Source: Bremerella sp. P1 (GTDB taxonomy: Bacteria; Planctomycetota; Planctomycetia; Pirellulales; Pirellulaceae). Taken from it: 64,000 nt of DNA. Shown here piece by piece: positions 57,304 to 64,000 of this stretch (positions within the stretch are counted from its first letter, which is position 1; the number at the start of each line of letters is the position of its first letter). The notes under the pieces are model-generated. The model worked only from the letters and a program-made list of their open reading frames with translations, did no database searches and was not told the origin of the DNA. The stretch is taken from positions 2,170,001-2,234,000 of the forward strand of contig NZ_CP118164.1 in assembly GCF_028748185.1 (NCBI RefSeq). The letters are read 5' to 3'. The translations under genes and the position numbers were made by a program.

Positions 57304-59130
57304 CTACTCTTTGAGGACACGACTGATTTCTTCCAACGAAGTCACCCCCGTTGCCACCAGTCGAATCGCTTCCTCCTGAAGCGTCTTGTTGCCTGCTTGC
57401 TTGGAAGCACCTCGAATCGCTTCGAGCTTGGGCGTTTTCACAATCGCGCGACGAATACCATCGTCGACTTTCATCAGTTCAAAGATGCCCACGCGGCCGT
57501 AGTAACCGATGCCACCACAATGCTCGCACGGCGGCTTCTTCGGATCATCCGGGCCGGGAGGCGTCGGTGTCTTGTAAAGCTTATCCACCTTATTTGGCGG
57601 GATTCCCATGCGTTTGAGCAGGGCCACGCTTGGCTGAAATTCTTCGCGACAACCCTTACACAGTCTGCGGCAAAGACGCGTGTACAAAACGCCATTTAAC
57701 GCGCTCGCGTACTCGTCCGCGGGGATCTTGAGAGAAAGAAGCCGCAGGATCGCCTCGGCACAATCCTCTTTGGCATTCACCGTCGTGAAGCACATGCGTT
57801 TCGAGTTGGCCTCGTTGAGCAGAATGCCAAACACTTCTGGGTTGTCGATTCGACGAACGAACAACGCATCAGGCTGATTTCGAATCACCGAGGTCAATGC
57901 GGCCTCAGGTGCTTCGCCGGCAGCCGGATCGTAGTACTTGAGCGAGATGTTCATCACCTCAGGCTCGCGACTATTCTTCACTTCGATCCCTGCGAAGTCA
58001 CGCATCAGACGATCGGTCGAAGACAGGCCGGTTTGCCACAATGTGGTAAAGCCTCCTTCAGGGCGGGCCGCGAAGACGAACAGACCGTTGGGGGCCCCCA
58101 TCAATCCCTTGACCTCTTGGATCATGGCATCCCGCATACCCAGGTCTTCTAAGGTCTCGAGCTTGGCGGTGACCGCAGGCACAGCGAGAATCGCTCGTTC
58201 GCCGGTCTGCGTCCCTTGTGTATTCAGCGAGCAGATCACCTTCTTCTTGATGTCGTACTTGATCTCAAACTCGCCTGCTTGCCGCGCGCGACGCTCGTTG
58301 GGATTCATGTTCGAGATGAGCTTCAAGACCACCAACATCTGATCGCTCGACTCTCGATCACGATTCTCACCGGCAAGCCAGACACCATCGATCAGGTACC
58401 GCATCGCGACGGTTTCCTTGGTGTAGTCCATCATCACCTTGGACGCGCGGCGGGTGATCATCTCGAAGATCAGCTCCTTCACCCAGACATAGGCATCGGG
58501 CATCTTGCGAGCGGTGTAGAGGTTCTCGGTGTTCTTGGCCGGATCGCTATTGCCCATGGCCGTGATCTGAATCTCAGGCCCTTCTTCCCAAGGCTCTTTC
58601 AGCTCGCGTTTCACCTTTCCGCCCGACCATGTTCCGATCAGGTAGCGGATGTGATCTTTGGTCATCACGCGTTCGTGCGGGTCGAGCATCGCGTTGCGGG
58701 TCTTGATGTACATAAACAGCGGCACGGCCCACGCCAAAATCGCCAACAGAAATCCGCCGAAATAAGGGATCGCCGCGCAGAACAGCCAGAAGGTCAAGCC
58801 GAACACCAGGACGTTCGGAATCACCCACGCTTCTGGCGAAAGCTTCCGCTGGGGACAGTCCTGGCCGATCCAGTCGGTCGAATAGGTCCACATGCAGAAC
58901 AAGATGATGACCGGCAACAGCAGAAACGGATTGACGAAGAAACCTTCGTCCGTCGGATCCGTCGCGGCAACCGGAGCCGGCGTACTTGCGGGAGCAGCTG
59001 CTGGGGCTGCTTCAGGCGCCGCAGCCGCTTCCCCACCCTCTTGGGCAAGCAAGGTCGACTCGAATCCAAATGAAGCAGTAGCCAGGCCGATCAACAGAAA
59101 GGCCAAAATCAAAAAAGCGATTCTTCGCAT
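57304..59130 (-). CDS. Membrane-anchored, catalytically degenerate GspE/PilB-like protein
   Basis: A 608-residue protein. A signal peptide or N-terminal helix (1-22) and an Ala/Pro-rich linker come first, then a membrane helix (about 67-82) and one or two more (about 105-140). A GspE-type fold follows from about residue 205. The Walker A site reads AARPEGGFTT (354-363), with Phe361 where Lys belongs. Walker B reads DALFVRRIDN (421-430), with Arg427 in place of the catalytic Glu. The His box has Asn452. The zinc-binding Cys residues survive (C491, C494, C535, C538), as does the C-terminal part. It cannot be a normal ATPase. It starts one base inside the pilT stop (TAATG), so translation is coupled. 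Confidence 0.87.
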   Translation of the reverse strand: MRRIAFLILAFLLIGLATASFGFESTLLAQEGGEAAAAPEAAPAAAPASTPAPVAATDPTDEGFFVNPFLLLPVIILFCMWTYSTDWIGQDCPQRKLSPEAWVIPNVLVFGLTFWLFCAAIPYFGGFLLAILAWAVPLFMYIKTRNAMLDPHERVMTKDHIRYLIGTWSGGKVKRELKEPWEEGPEIQITAMGNSDPAKNTENLYTARKMPDAYVWVKELIFEMITRRASKVMMDYTKETVAMRYLIDGVWLAGENRDRESSDQMLVVLKLISNMNPNERRARQAGEFEIKYDIKKKVICSLNTQGTQTGERAILAVPAVTAKLETLEDLGMRDAMIQEVKGLMGAPNGLFVFAARPEGGFTTLWQTGLSSTDRLMRDFAGIEVKNSREPEVMNISLKYYDPAAGEAPEAALTSVIRNQPDALFVRRIDNPEVFGILLNEANSKRMCFTTVNAKEDCAEAILRLLSLKIPADEYASALNGVLYTRLCRRLCKGCREEFQPSVALLKRMGIPPNKVDKLYKTPTPPGPDDPKKPPCEHCGGIGYYGRVGIFELMKVDDGIRRAIVKTPKLEAIRGASKQAGNKTLQEEAIRLVATGVTSLEEISRVLKE

Positions 59131-60278
59131 TAAACCATCCCAGGTTGTGCCACATTGATGCCTTTGAGTGCCATCTTCAACGCTTCGACGTTTGGTGCCA
59201 CGGCGAAAGCGGTTTCGCGATCGATTAGTTCTTTGTCGATCAACGACTTGAGGCTCATCGTGAAGTCTTGCATACCGTCGTCTTTACCGATACGAATCGC
59301 ATCGGGCAGCTTACTGTCCTTGCCTTCCAGAATCAGTTTCTGGACGGTTGGATTCATCGTCATGATCTCGACCGTCGGCACACGGCCGACGCCCGGCTTG
59401 ATCGACTTGAGGAGTTTCTGCGCGACGATCCCCTTCATATTGAAGGCGATAGCGCTGCGAATCGAGCCGTGCATTTCTTCGGGGAACAAGTCGAGAATAC
59501 GGCCGATCGTACTGGAGGCACTCGAAGCGTGGATCGTTCCGAACACCAAGTGCCCCGTTTCCGCCGCGTGGATAGCCGTGAGGAACGTTTCCTGATCACG
59601 CATTTCACCAATCAGGATGATGTCGGGGTCTTCACGCACGGCGTGCGCCATCGCAATCTCGAAGTCTTTCACGTCTTGCCCGATCTCGCGCTGATTGATC
59701 AGGCACTTATCTTCGGTGTAGACGAATTCAATCGGGTCTTCCAGCGTCAGGATGTGTTTCGAGTAGTGTCGGTTGATCCAGTTGAGCATCGACGCGATCG
59801 TCGTTGACTTACCAGAACCCGTCACCCCGGCCAGCAGGACCATCCCTTGATCGAACTTGCACAGTTCTTCCATCACCGGCGGAATGTTCAGCCCTTCGAA
59901 GTTGGGAATCCAGTTGTTAATACGACGAGCGACCAGACCGACGTTGCCCAGTTGGGTGAACATATTCACACGGAAACGCCACTTCTCGCCGTCGACGTCA
60001 ACGACGTGGGCAAAGTCGGCACCGCCGTTGTCTTGGAAGATTTTCGTATTGCGTTCATCCAGCAGAGGCCACAAGAGTCGCAGCATTTCTTCGGCATCGA
60101 TCGGCCCCCGGTTGAGGTTCTTCAGCGTACCGTTGACGCGCACGATCGGCGGGCGGCCCACCTTCATGTGCAAGTCGGAACCTTCCAGCTTCACCAGGGC
60201 GCGGAAGATCTTGTCGACTTCGTACTCTTTGTCCCCCGAGAGAAACTTCTCGGCTATCGCTTTATCGATCTCTGCCAT
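59130..60278 (-). CDS. PilT-family ATPase
   Basis: A 382-residue cytoplasmic retraction-type ATPase. An N-terminal PAS-like domain has 'GSDLHMKVGRPP'. Walker A is intact, GVTGSGKS at 151-158. The Asp box is 'TLEDPIEF'. Walker B is 'DIILIGEMRD' with Glu225 and the His box is 'GTIHASS'. Such ATPases depolymerise type IV pili; this one is not next to pilus structural genes but to a dead GspE-like partner. The stop codon overlaps the partner's start. Confidence 0.93.
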   Translation of the reverse strand: MAEIDKAIAEKFLSGDKEYEVDKIFRALVKLEGSDLHMKVGRPPIVRVNGTLKNLNRGPIDAEEMLRLLWPLLDERNTKIFQDNGGADFAHVVDVDGEKWRFRVNMFTQLGNVGLVARRINNWIPNFEGLNIPPVMEELCKFDQGMVLLAGVTGSGKSTTIASMLNWINRHYSKHILTLEDPIEFVYTEDKCLINQREIGQDVKDFEIAMAHAVREDPDIILIGEMRDQETFLTAIHAAETGHLVFGTIHASSASSTIGRILDLFPEEMHGSIRSAIAFNMKGIVAQKLLKSIKPGVGRVPTVEIMTMNPTVQKLILEGKDSKLPDAIRIGKDDGMQDFTMSLKSLIDKELIDRETAFAVAPNVEALKMALKGINVAQPGMV

Positions 60279-60347
60279 GACTCTTCTACCTCAGTTCCTG
60301 AACGTTCGAGGACAAGCGCCTCATTTTGATTCGCGACGGCCGTGAAA

Positions 60348-61115
60348 TCAAAGCCGGACACAAATTCCCCGGTCGCGCATCAATTCTTTGGTCTCATGAA
60401 TTGTAAACTGGCCGAAGTGAAAAATGCTCGCTGCCAGGGCAGCATCTGCCTTGCCTTCCAGAATCGCGTCGGCCAAATGCTCGGGGTGCCCTGCCCCACC
60501 GCTGGCCACCACGGGAATCGTTACCGCCTCGCTGACCGCTTTGGTGACTTCCAGATCGTAGCCATCCTTGGTTCCGTCACGATCCATACTCGTCAGTACG
60601 ATCTCGCCGGCACCCAGCTCTTCAACCCGCTTCGCCCAGCTGACCGCTTCGAGGCCGGTCGGCTTGCGACCGCCGTTGATGTGGACTTCCCACACTTCCT
60701 GGCCATCTTTCTGTACGCGTTTGGGGTCGATGTTCACCACAATGCACTGGCTACCAAATCGCTTGGCCGCCTGGCTGACGAACTCGGGATCTTTACAGGC
60801 CGCCGAATTGATCGAGACCTTATCGGCCCCCGCATTAAGCAGCGAGCGAATATCTTCCATCGTGCGAATGCCGCCCCCAACGGTCAGCGGCATGAACACC
60901 TCTTCCGCCGTTCGCCGCACCACATCGAGGATGATGTCGCGTTCTTCATGGCTGGCAGTAATGTCCAAAAACACCAACTCGTCGGCCCCTTCGCGCTCGT
61001 AGCGCGCAGCGACTTCGACCGGGTCACCGGCGTCGCGCAGCTGAACGAAATTCGTTCCTTTGACGACACGCCCTTGGTTGACGTCCAAACACGGTATGAC
61101 ACGGCTGGCCAACAT
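60348..61115 (-). CDS. hisF: Imidazole glycerol phosphate synthase subunit HisF
   Basis: A 255-residue TIM-barrel cyclase of the standard HisF length. Catalytic Asp11 lies in '[13 protein letters not shown]' and the second Asp in '[11 protein letters not shown]'. Phosphate-binding loops 'VGGGIRT' and 'ASGGAG' are present. With HisH it makes imidazole glycerol phosphate and AICAR in histidine synthesis. It is the first gene before the pilT-like gene (69 bp), with no other his gene nearby. Confidence 0.96.
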   Translation of the reverse strand: MLASRVIPCLDVNQGRVVKGTNFVQLRDAGDPVEVAARYEREGADELVFLDITASHEERDIILDVVRRTAEEVFMPLTVGGGIRTMEDIRSLLNAGADKVSINSAACKDPEFVSQAAKRFGSQCIVVNIDPKRVQKDGQEVWEVHINGGRKPTGLEAVSWAKRVEELGAGEIVLTSMDRDGTKDGYDLEVTKAVSEAVTIPVVASGGAGHPEHLADAILEGKADAALAASIFHFGQFTIHETKELMRDRGICVRL

Positions 61116-61320
61116 CGATGCTAACCGCAGCTTTCAGAAAGGGTTGCATTAACAAAACCGAACCCAGAAAAGGGCCCGTAGAAAGGCAAATCTACTGTAA
61201 GCGGGACAGGAGTCAGGGTCAACTAACCCCACTTGAGTATGGAGTGCTTTCCTGACACCTGAAATTAACGCAGGCACATGCCCAACAACGGGCAATGCAA
61301 AGCACAAAGCCCCCACGCCC

Positions 61321-61445
61321 TAAGGGCCGGAGGCCCGGCCGAATGTAGCCAGGGGTGATAACCCCTGGTACTCTGGGCCCGTCGTAAAGTAAGCCCTGGA
61401 AGGGCGACCGAATCCAACCATCGTATTTTCGGTCGGCCTTCCAGG
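61321..61445. repeat. Palindrome-rich intergenic element (REP-like)
   Basis: Three inverted repeats lie close together in a non-coding stretch. GGGCCGG...CCGGCC is near 61324-61340. CCAGGGGT-GATA-ACCCCTGG is at 61349-61368. A long hairpin pairs CCTGGAAGGGCGACCGAA (61395-61412) with TTCGGTCGGCCTTCCAGG (61428-61445), 17 of 18 positions. The wording of these palindromes is typical of dispersed intergenic repeats in planctomycetes and other bacteria; only one copy lies in this window, so repetition is inferred. Confidence 0.6.
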
Positions 61446-61501
61446 CCTAGGAGGCTATTGGTAAACGCAATGAACAATCCAGGAGATCTCCGCGTTCGAT
61501 C

Positions 61502-63526
61502 CTAGATATAGTCATCCCAAGTCGGCTTCGCCGAGCCAGCCTGGGCAAAGCTATCTTCCACCAGGTGACACTCCGGTAGCGCTTTTAGAAAGGCTCGTCC
61601 GTAGCCCTTCGTCTGCACGCGTGGGTCGAGGATGACCACGATGCCCTTGTCCGAGTGCCCTCGGATTAGCCGGCCGAAGCCTTGCCGCAGCTTGATGATC
61701 GCCTCGGGCAGTTGGTACTCCGAGAACGGCTGGCCGCCGCGTTCCTTGATTTGATTCAGCCGAGCCTGAAGCAGCGGATGGTCCGGCACGCTGAACGGGA
61801 GCTTGGTGATGATCACGTTCTGCAGGGCATCCCCCGGGACGTCGACACCTTGCCAGAAACTATCCGTTCCGAACAGCACCGAGCCCGGCGTCTCTTTAAA
61901 CTTCTGTACCATCTGCCCACGTGGCATGCCGTCGGACTGACTGAACAGCGTGTACCCGTTCTGGCTCATCCAGCGGCTCACGCGGGAAGCACAGTTGCGT
62001 AGCATGTCGTAACTGGTGAACAGCACGAACGCGTGCCCCTGGGTTTGCTCGACGTACCGCTTCACCATATCGGCCAGCGCCTGGTCGTAGTCGCGGCGAT
62101 TGCTGGGGTCTGGCATCCCTTTCACCAGGACCAGCTTGACGTTCTTCTTGTAGTCGAACGGACTGCCGGAGGTGACCTCGTCGTTTCGCGTGATGCCGAT
62201 GCGATCCTTGAAAAAGTCAAAGCCCTCGTTCGGCGAGGACGATAGCGTCGCGCTGGTCAGGATCACACTGTCCACCTTCTGGAACAGCTCTTCCCTGAGC
62301 ACTGGCCCCACTTCAATCGGCGTGGCGAACAGCTTCACTCGTCGGTAAGGTCCACGCTGCTGGCTGCTTTCGACCCAGTAGACGGTGTGTTCCATCTTCT
62401 GCATCCGCCAGGCTTCGATCGAGTCGGCCATCAGGAAGATGCGGTCCGACAGCGAATGAAAGTCTTGCCGCGTACCTTCCTCTTCAAAGCGATCCCCTTC
62501 CGACTTCACCATCTGGGCCAGCTTGGCCATCGCCGGCGAGAGGACATTCGGGATCAGCTCCGGCACGTTCACGCGGCCGTTTCCGCCCGGGTTCTCTTCC
62601 AGCCAGCTATCCAGCTCGTTGAAAAACTGCTGGGCTCGATAGCGGGTATGCACTACCTGGTTCATCGCGTCGCTGCACTCGTGATGGACCAGCAGGCCTT
62701 TCTGGGTGCGTTCGTTGAACAGCTTGTTCAGGGCGAAGTCGATCTGCGTCGACGTGACCGACATCCCCAGGTGATCGCCGGCGACCCCTTCCAGCGTGTG
62801 CGCTTCGTCGAAGATCACCGCGTCGTACGAAGGCAGCAAGCTGACGCCACTACGCCGCAGGGCCAGGTCGCTGAAGAACAACGCATGGTTCACGATCAGC
62901 AGCTGTGCGTTCTGCATCCGGCGGCGAGCCCGGTAGTAGAAACAGTCGTCGTACGAAGGACACTTGCGTCCCAGGCAGTTGCCGCTGTCGCTGGCGATTT
63001 CGTCCCACACTTTGATGGCTGGGCGAAAGTCGAGATCGCTTAGCGAGCCGTCCGCCGTCTTCTTCGACCACTCTTTGAGCGTGCGGAGCTGCGTCGTCTC
63101 TTCGTCTTTGTCGAACAGGCTGGCACTGCGAAGCGAGGCTGATCCCAGCCGACGCAGGCTCACGTAGTTGCCACGGCCCTTGGCCAGCACGGCCGTGAAT
63201 TCCAAGGGAATGGCCGCGTTGATCAGCGGAATATCCTTTTCCAGCAGCTGTTCCTGCAAGCTGATTGTATGGGTCGAGATGACCACGCGGCGGGACTTCT
63301 CACCATTTCCTTGCTGGCCACAAGCCCACAGGATCGACGGCACCAGGTAGGCAAAGCTCTTGCCGACGCCCGTCCCGGCCTCGACCACCAGGTGGCGGTT
63401 CTTGGCCAGGGCCTTGCCCACGGCCTGGGCCATGGCCATCTGCTCGGGGCGCTGTTCGTATTGTTGTAATCGACGAGCGATCAGCCCCTGGGGGCCGAGA
63501 ACGTCCTCGATTGACAGGTTATCCAT
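61502..63526 (-). CDS. dinG: DinG-family ATP-dependent helicase (XPD-like)
   Basis: A 674-residue superfamily-2 helicase. Walker A is GTGVGKS (51-57), the DEAH box is in 'VIFDEAHTLEGV', and motif VI is 'QGFGRLIRG'. Three of the four cysteines of the 4Fe-4S cluster are present (C184, C189, C195); the first, usually in a 'GRxNYxC' motif, is Ser123 here ('GRGNYVSLRR'). It probably unwinds DNA-DNA or DNA-RNA hybrids during repair. A palindrome-rich element lies behind it. Confidence 0.92.
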   Translation of the reverse strand: MDNLSIEDVLGPQGLIARRLQQYEQRPEQMAMAQAVGKALAKNRHLVVEAGTGVGKSFAYLVPSILWACGQQGNGEKSRRVVISTHTISLQEQLLEKDIPLINAAIPLEFTAVLAKGRGNYVSLRRLGSASLRSASLFDKDEETTQLRTLKEWSKKTADGSLSDLDFRPAIKVWDEIASDSGNCLGRKCPSYDDCFYYRARRRMQNAQLLIVNHALFFSDLALRRSGVSLLPSYDAVIFDEAHTLEGVAGDHLGMSVTSTQIDFALNKLFNERTQKGLLVHHECSDAMNQVVHTRYRAQQFFNELDSWLEENPGGNGRVNVPELIPNVLSPAMAKLAQMVKSEGDRFEEEGTRQDFHSLSDRIFLMADSIEAWRMQKMEHTVYWVESSQQRGPYRRVKLFATPIEVGPVLREELFQKVDSVILTSATLSSSPNEGFDFFKDRIGITRNDEVTSGSPFDYKKNVKLVLVKGMPDPSNRRDYDQALADMVKRYVEQTQGHAFVLFTSYDMLRNCASRVSRWMSQNGYTLFSQSDGMPRGQMVQKFKETPGSVLFGTDSFWQGVDVPGDALQNVIITKLPFSVPDHPLLQARLNQIKERGGQPFSEYQLPEAIIKLRQGFGRLIRGHSDKGIVVILDPRVQTKGYGRAFLKALPECHLVEDSFAQAGSAKPTWDDYI

Positions 63527-63728
63527 CCGTGAACTGCTTGACTGACTGGTATGGCTTTACAGGGTCGGTAACTGTTTACTCTATCGCGGATCGAGCCTAC
63601 TGCCCACCACGATGGGTAAAAGTCGCGTCGTAAGCTAGAGCAGGGACTCGATTTGGAATAGACTAGGATCCGGCCTTTTGGGGCCGACCTTTTCGTACTG
63701 TCCTTCTGCGTTGAGAAAGTCATCCACG

Positions 63729-64000
63729 ATGCCGATCGACTTCGATTGCGCCGTTTGCAAACATAGAATTCGCGTCCCGGATGGAACCGAGGGAAAGCGA
63801 ACCAAGTGCCCCAAGTGCAACGCCATCCAGCCGGTTCCGTCCGAAACGGACGAATTACAGCTGAAGGACTCGCCAGGCGAACCTGCCCCGACACGTCGAT
63901 CTGGCGTGGGGGATGCCTTCAAACCACGGGAATCCTCGCCGCCACCGCAAGAGAAGAGTCCTTTCGGCGACATGGACTCAGATAGCTCAACCAATCCTTA
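63729..64000 (+). CDS. Zinc-ribbon protein (3' end beyond window)
   Basis: An open frame of 90 codons from the ATG at 63729 runs off the right edge; GAGAAAG lies 11 bases upstream. It begins MPIDFDCAVCKHRIRVPDGT and continues with 'KCPKCNAIQPVP', a two-knuckle zinc ribbon typical of planctomycete envelope and kinase-like proteins. A Pro/Ser-rich low-complexity stretch follows. The function depends on the missing part. Confidence 0.78.
   Translation, partial: MPIDFDCAVCKHRIRVPDGTEGKRTKCPKCNAIQPVPSETDELQLKDSPGEPAPTRRSGVGDAFKPRESSPPPQEKSPFGDMDSDSSTNP

Noticed and set aside
61265-61477. A 70-codon frame across the palindromic element
   Set aside because: Its sequence is simply the translation of the inverted repeats; no start signal or family.
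63635-63994. Minus-strand frames at the right edge (119 and 137 codons)
   Set aside because: The plus strand encodes a clear zinc-ribbon N-terminus with a ribosome site over the same bases.

Overview
The window reads as chromosomal DNA from a planctomycete, most likely of the Pirellulaceae (Blastopirellula/Bremerella/Rhodopirellula type). This is inferred from gene content. There are four full-length DUF1559 proteins with prepilin-type N-termini, each but one paired with a small lipoprotein. There is also an adjacent DUF1501 gene and PSCyt1/DUF1549/DUF1553 cytochrome gene, a formylglycine-dependent sulfatase, an ECF sigma/FecR pair and many zinc-ribbon or membrane proteins without known function. 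I see no rRNA, tRNA, CRISPR array, transposase or phage gene.

Layout. 1-7 kb (minus strand): a CHASE-PAS sensor kinase cut by the left edge, TonB, a HemP-like protein, a COG0523 GTPase, and a soluble chemotaxis receptor with four near-identical PAS domains. 7.7-15.3 kb: three DUF1559 genes and two lipoproteins on the plus strand, flanking an ECF sigma/FecR anti-sigma operon on the minus strand. 15-25 kb: Old Yellow Enzyme reductase, trypsin-like protease, lipoproteins, then sulfatase, HAD phosphatase and PhoPQ-related hydrolase in a row, and MDP-1. 25-31 kb: a further DUF1559/lipoprotein pair, a TPR protein, and a decayed DUF1559 C-terminus. 31-35 kb: a PD-(D/E)XK-like unknown and a VIT/vWA protein. 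35-41 kb: poly-gamma-glutamate genes pgsB-pgsC-pgsW, followed by a DUF6580-type membrane protein and a TrkH/TrkA potassium system. 41-46 kb: glgA, galT and a GH57 glucanotransferase. 46-49 kb: two tandem TlpA-like thioredoxins. 49-55 kb: HNH protein, DUF1501, PSCyt1, TerC, sugar isomerase. 55.9-61.1 kb (minus): hisF, an intact PilT-type ATPase, a membrane-anchored GspE/PilB-like protein that has lost its catalytic motifs, and two membrane proteins. 61-64 kb: a palindrome-rich intergenic repeat, a DinG-family helicase and a zinc-ribbon protein cut by the right edge.

How parts may work together. The most unusual unit is the translationally coupled pair of an active PilT-like ATPase and a catalytically dead, membrane-bound GspE-like partner with two membrane proteins behind it. 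It may be an undescribed secretion or envelope machine, though that is inference. The recurring DUF1559/lipoprotein pairs look like pseudopilin-type surface components. The pgs and Trk genes lie together and could link polyanion synthesis to potassium/osmotic balance. glgA, galT and GH57 form a storage-glucan module. hemP/tonB/COG0523 suggest a metal-uptake module.

Starts were chosen from signal peptides, conserved N-termini and Shine-Dalgarno sequences; several lie downstream of the longest possible start.
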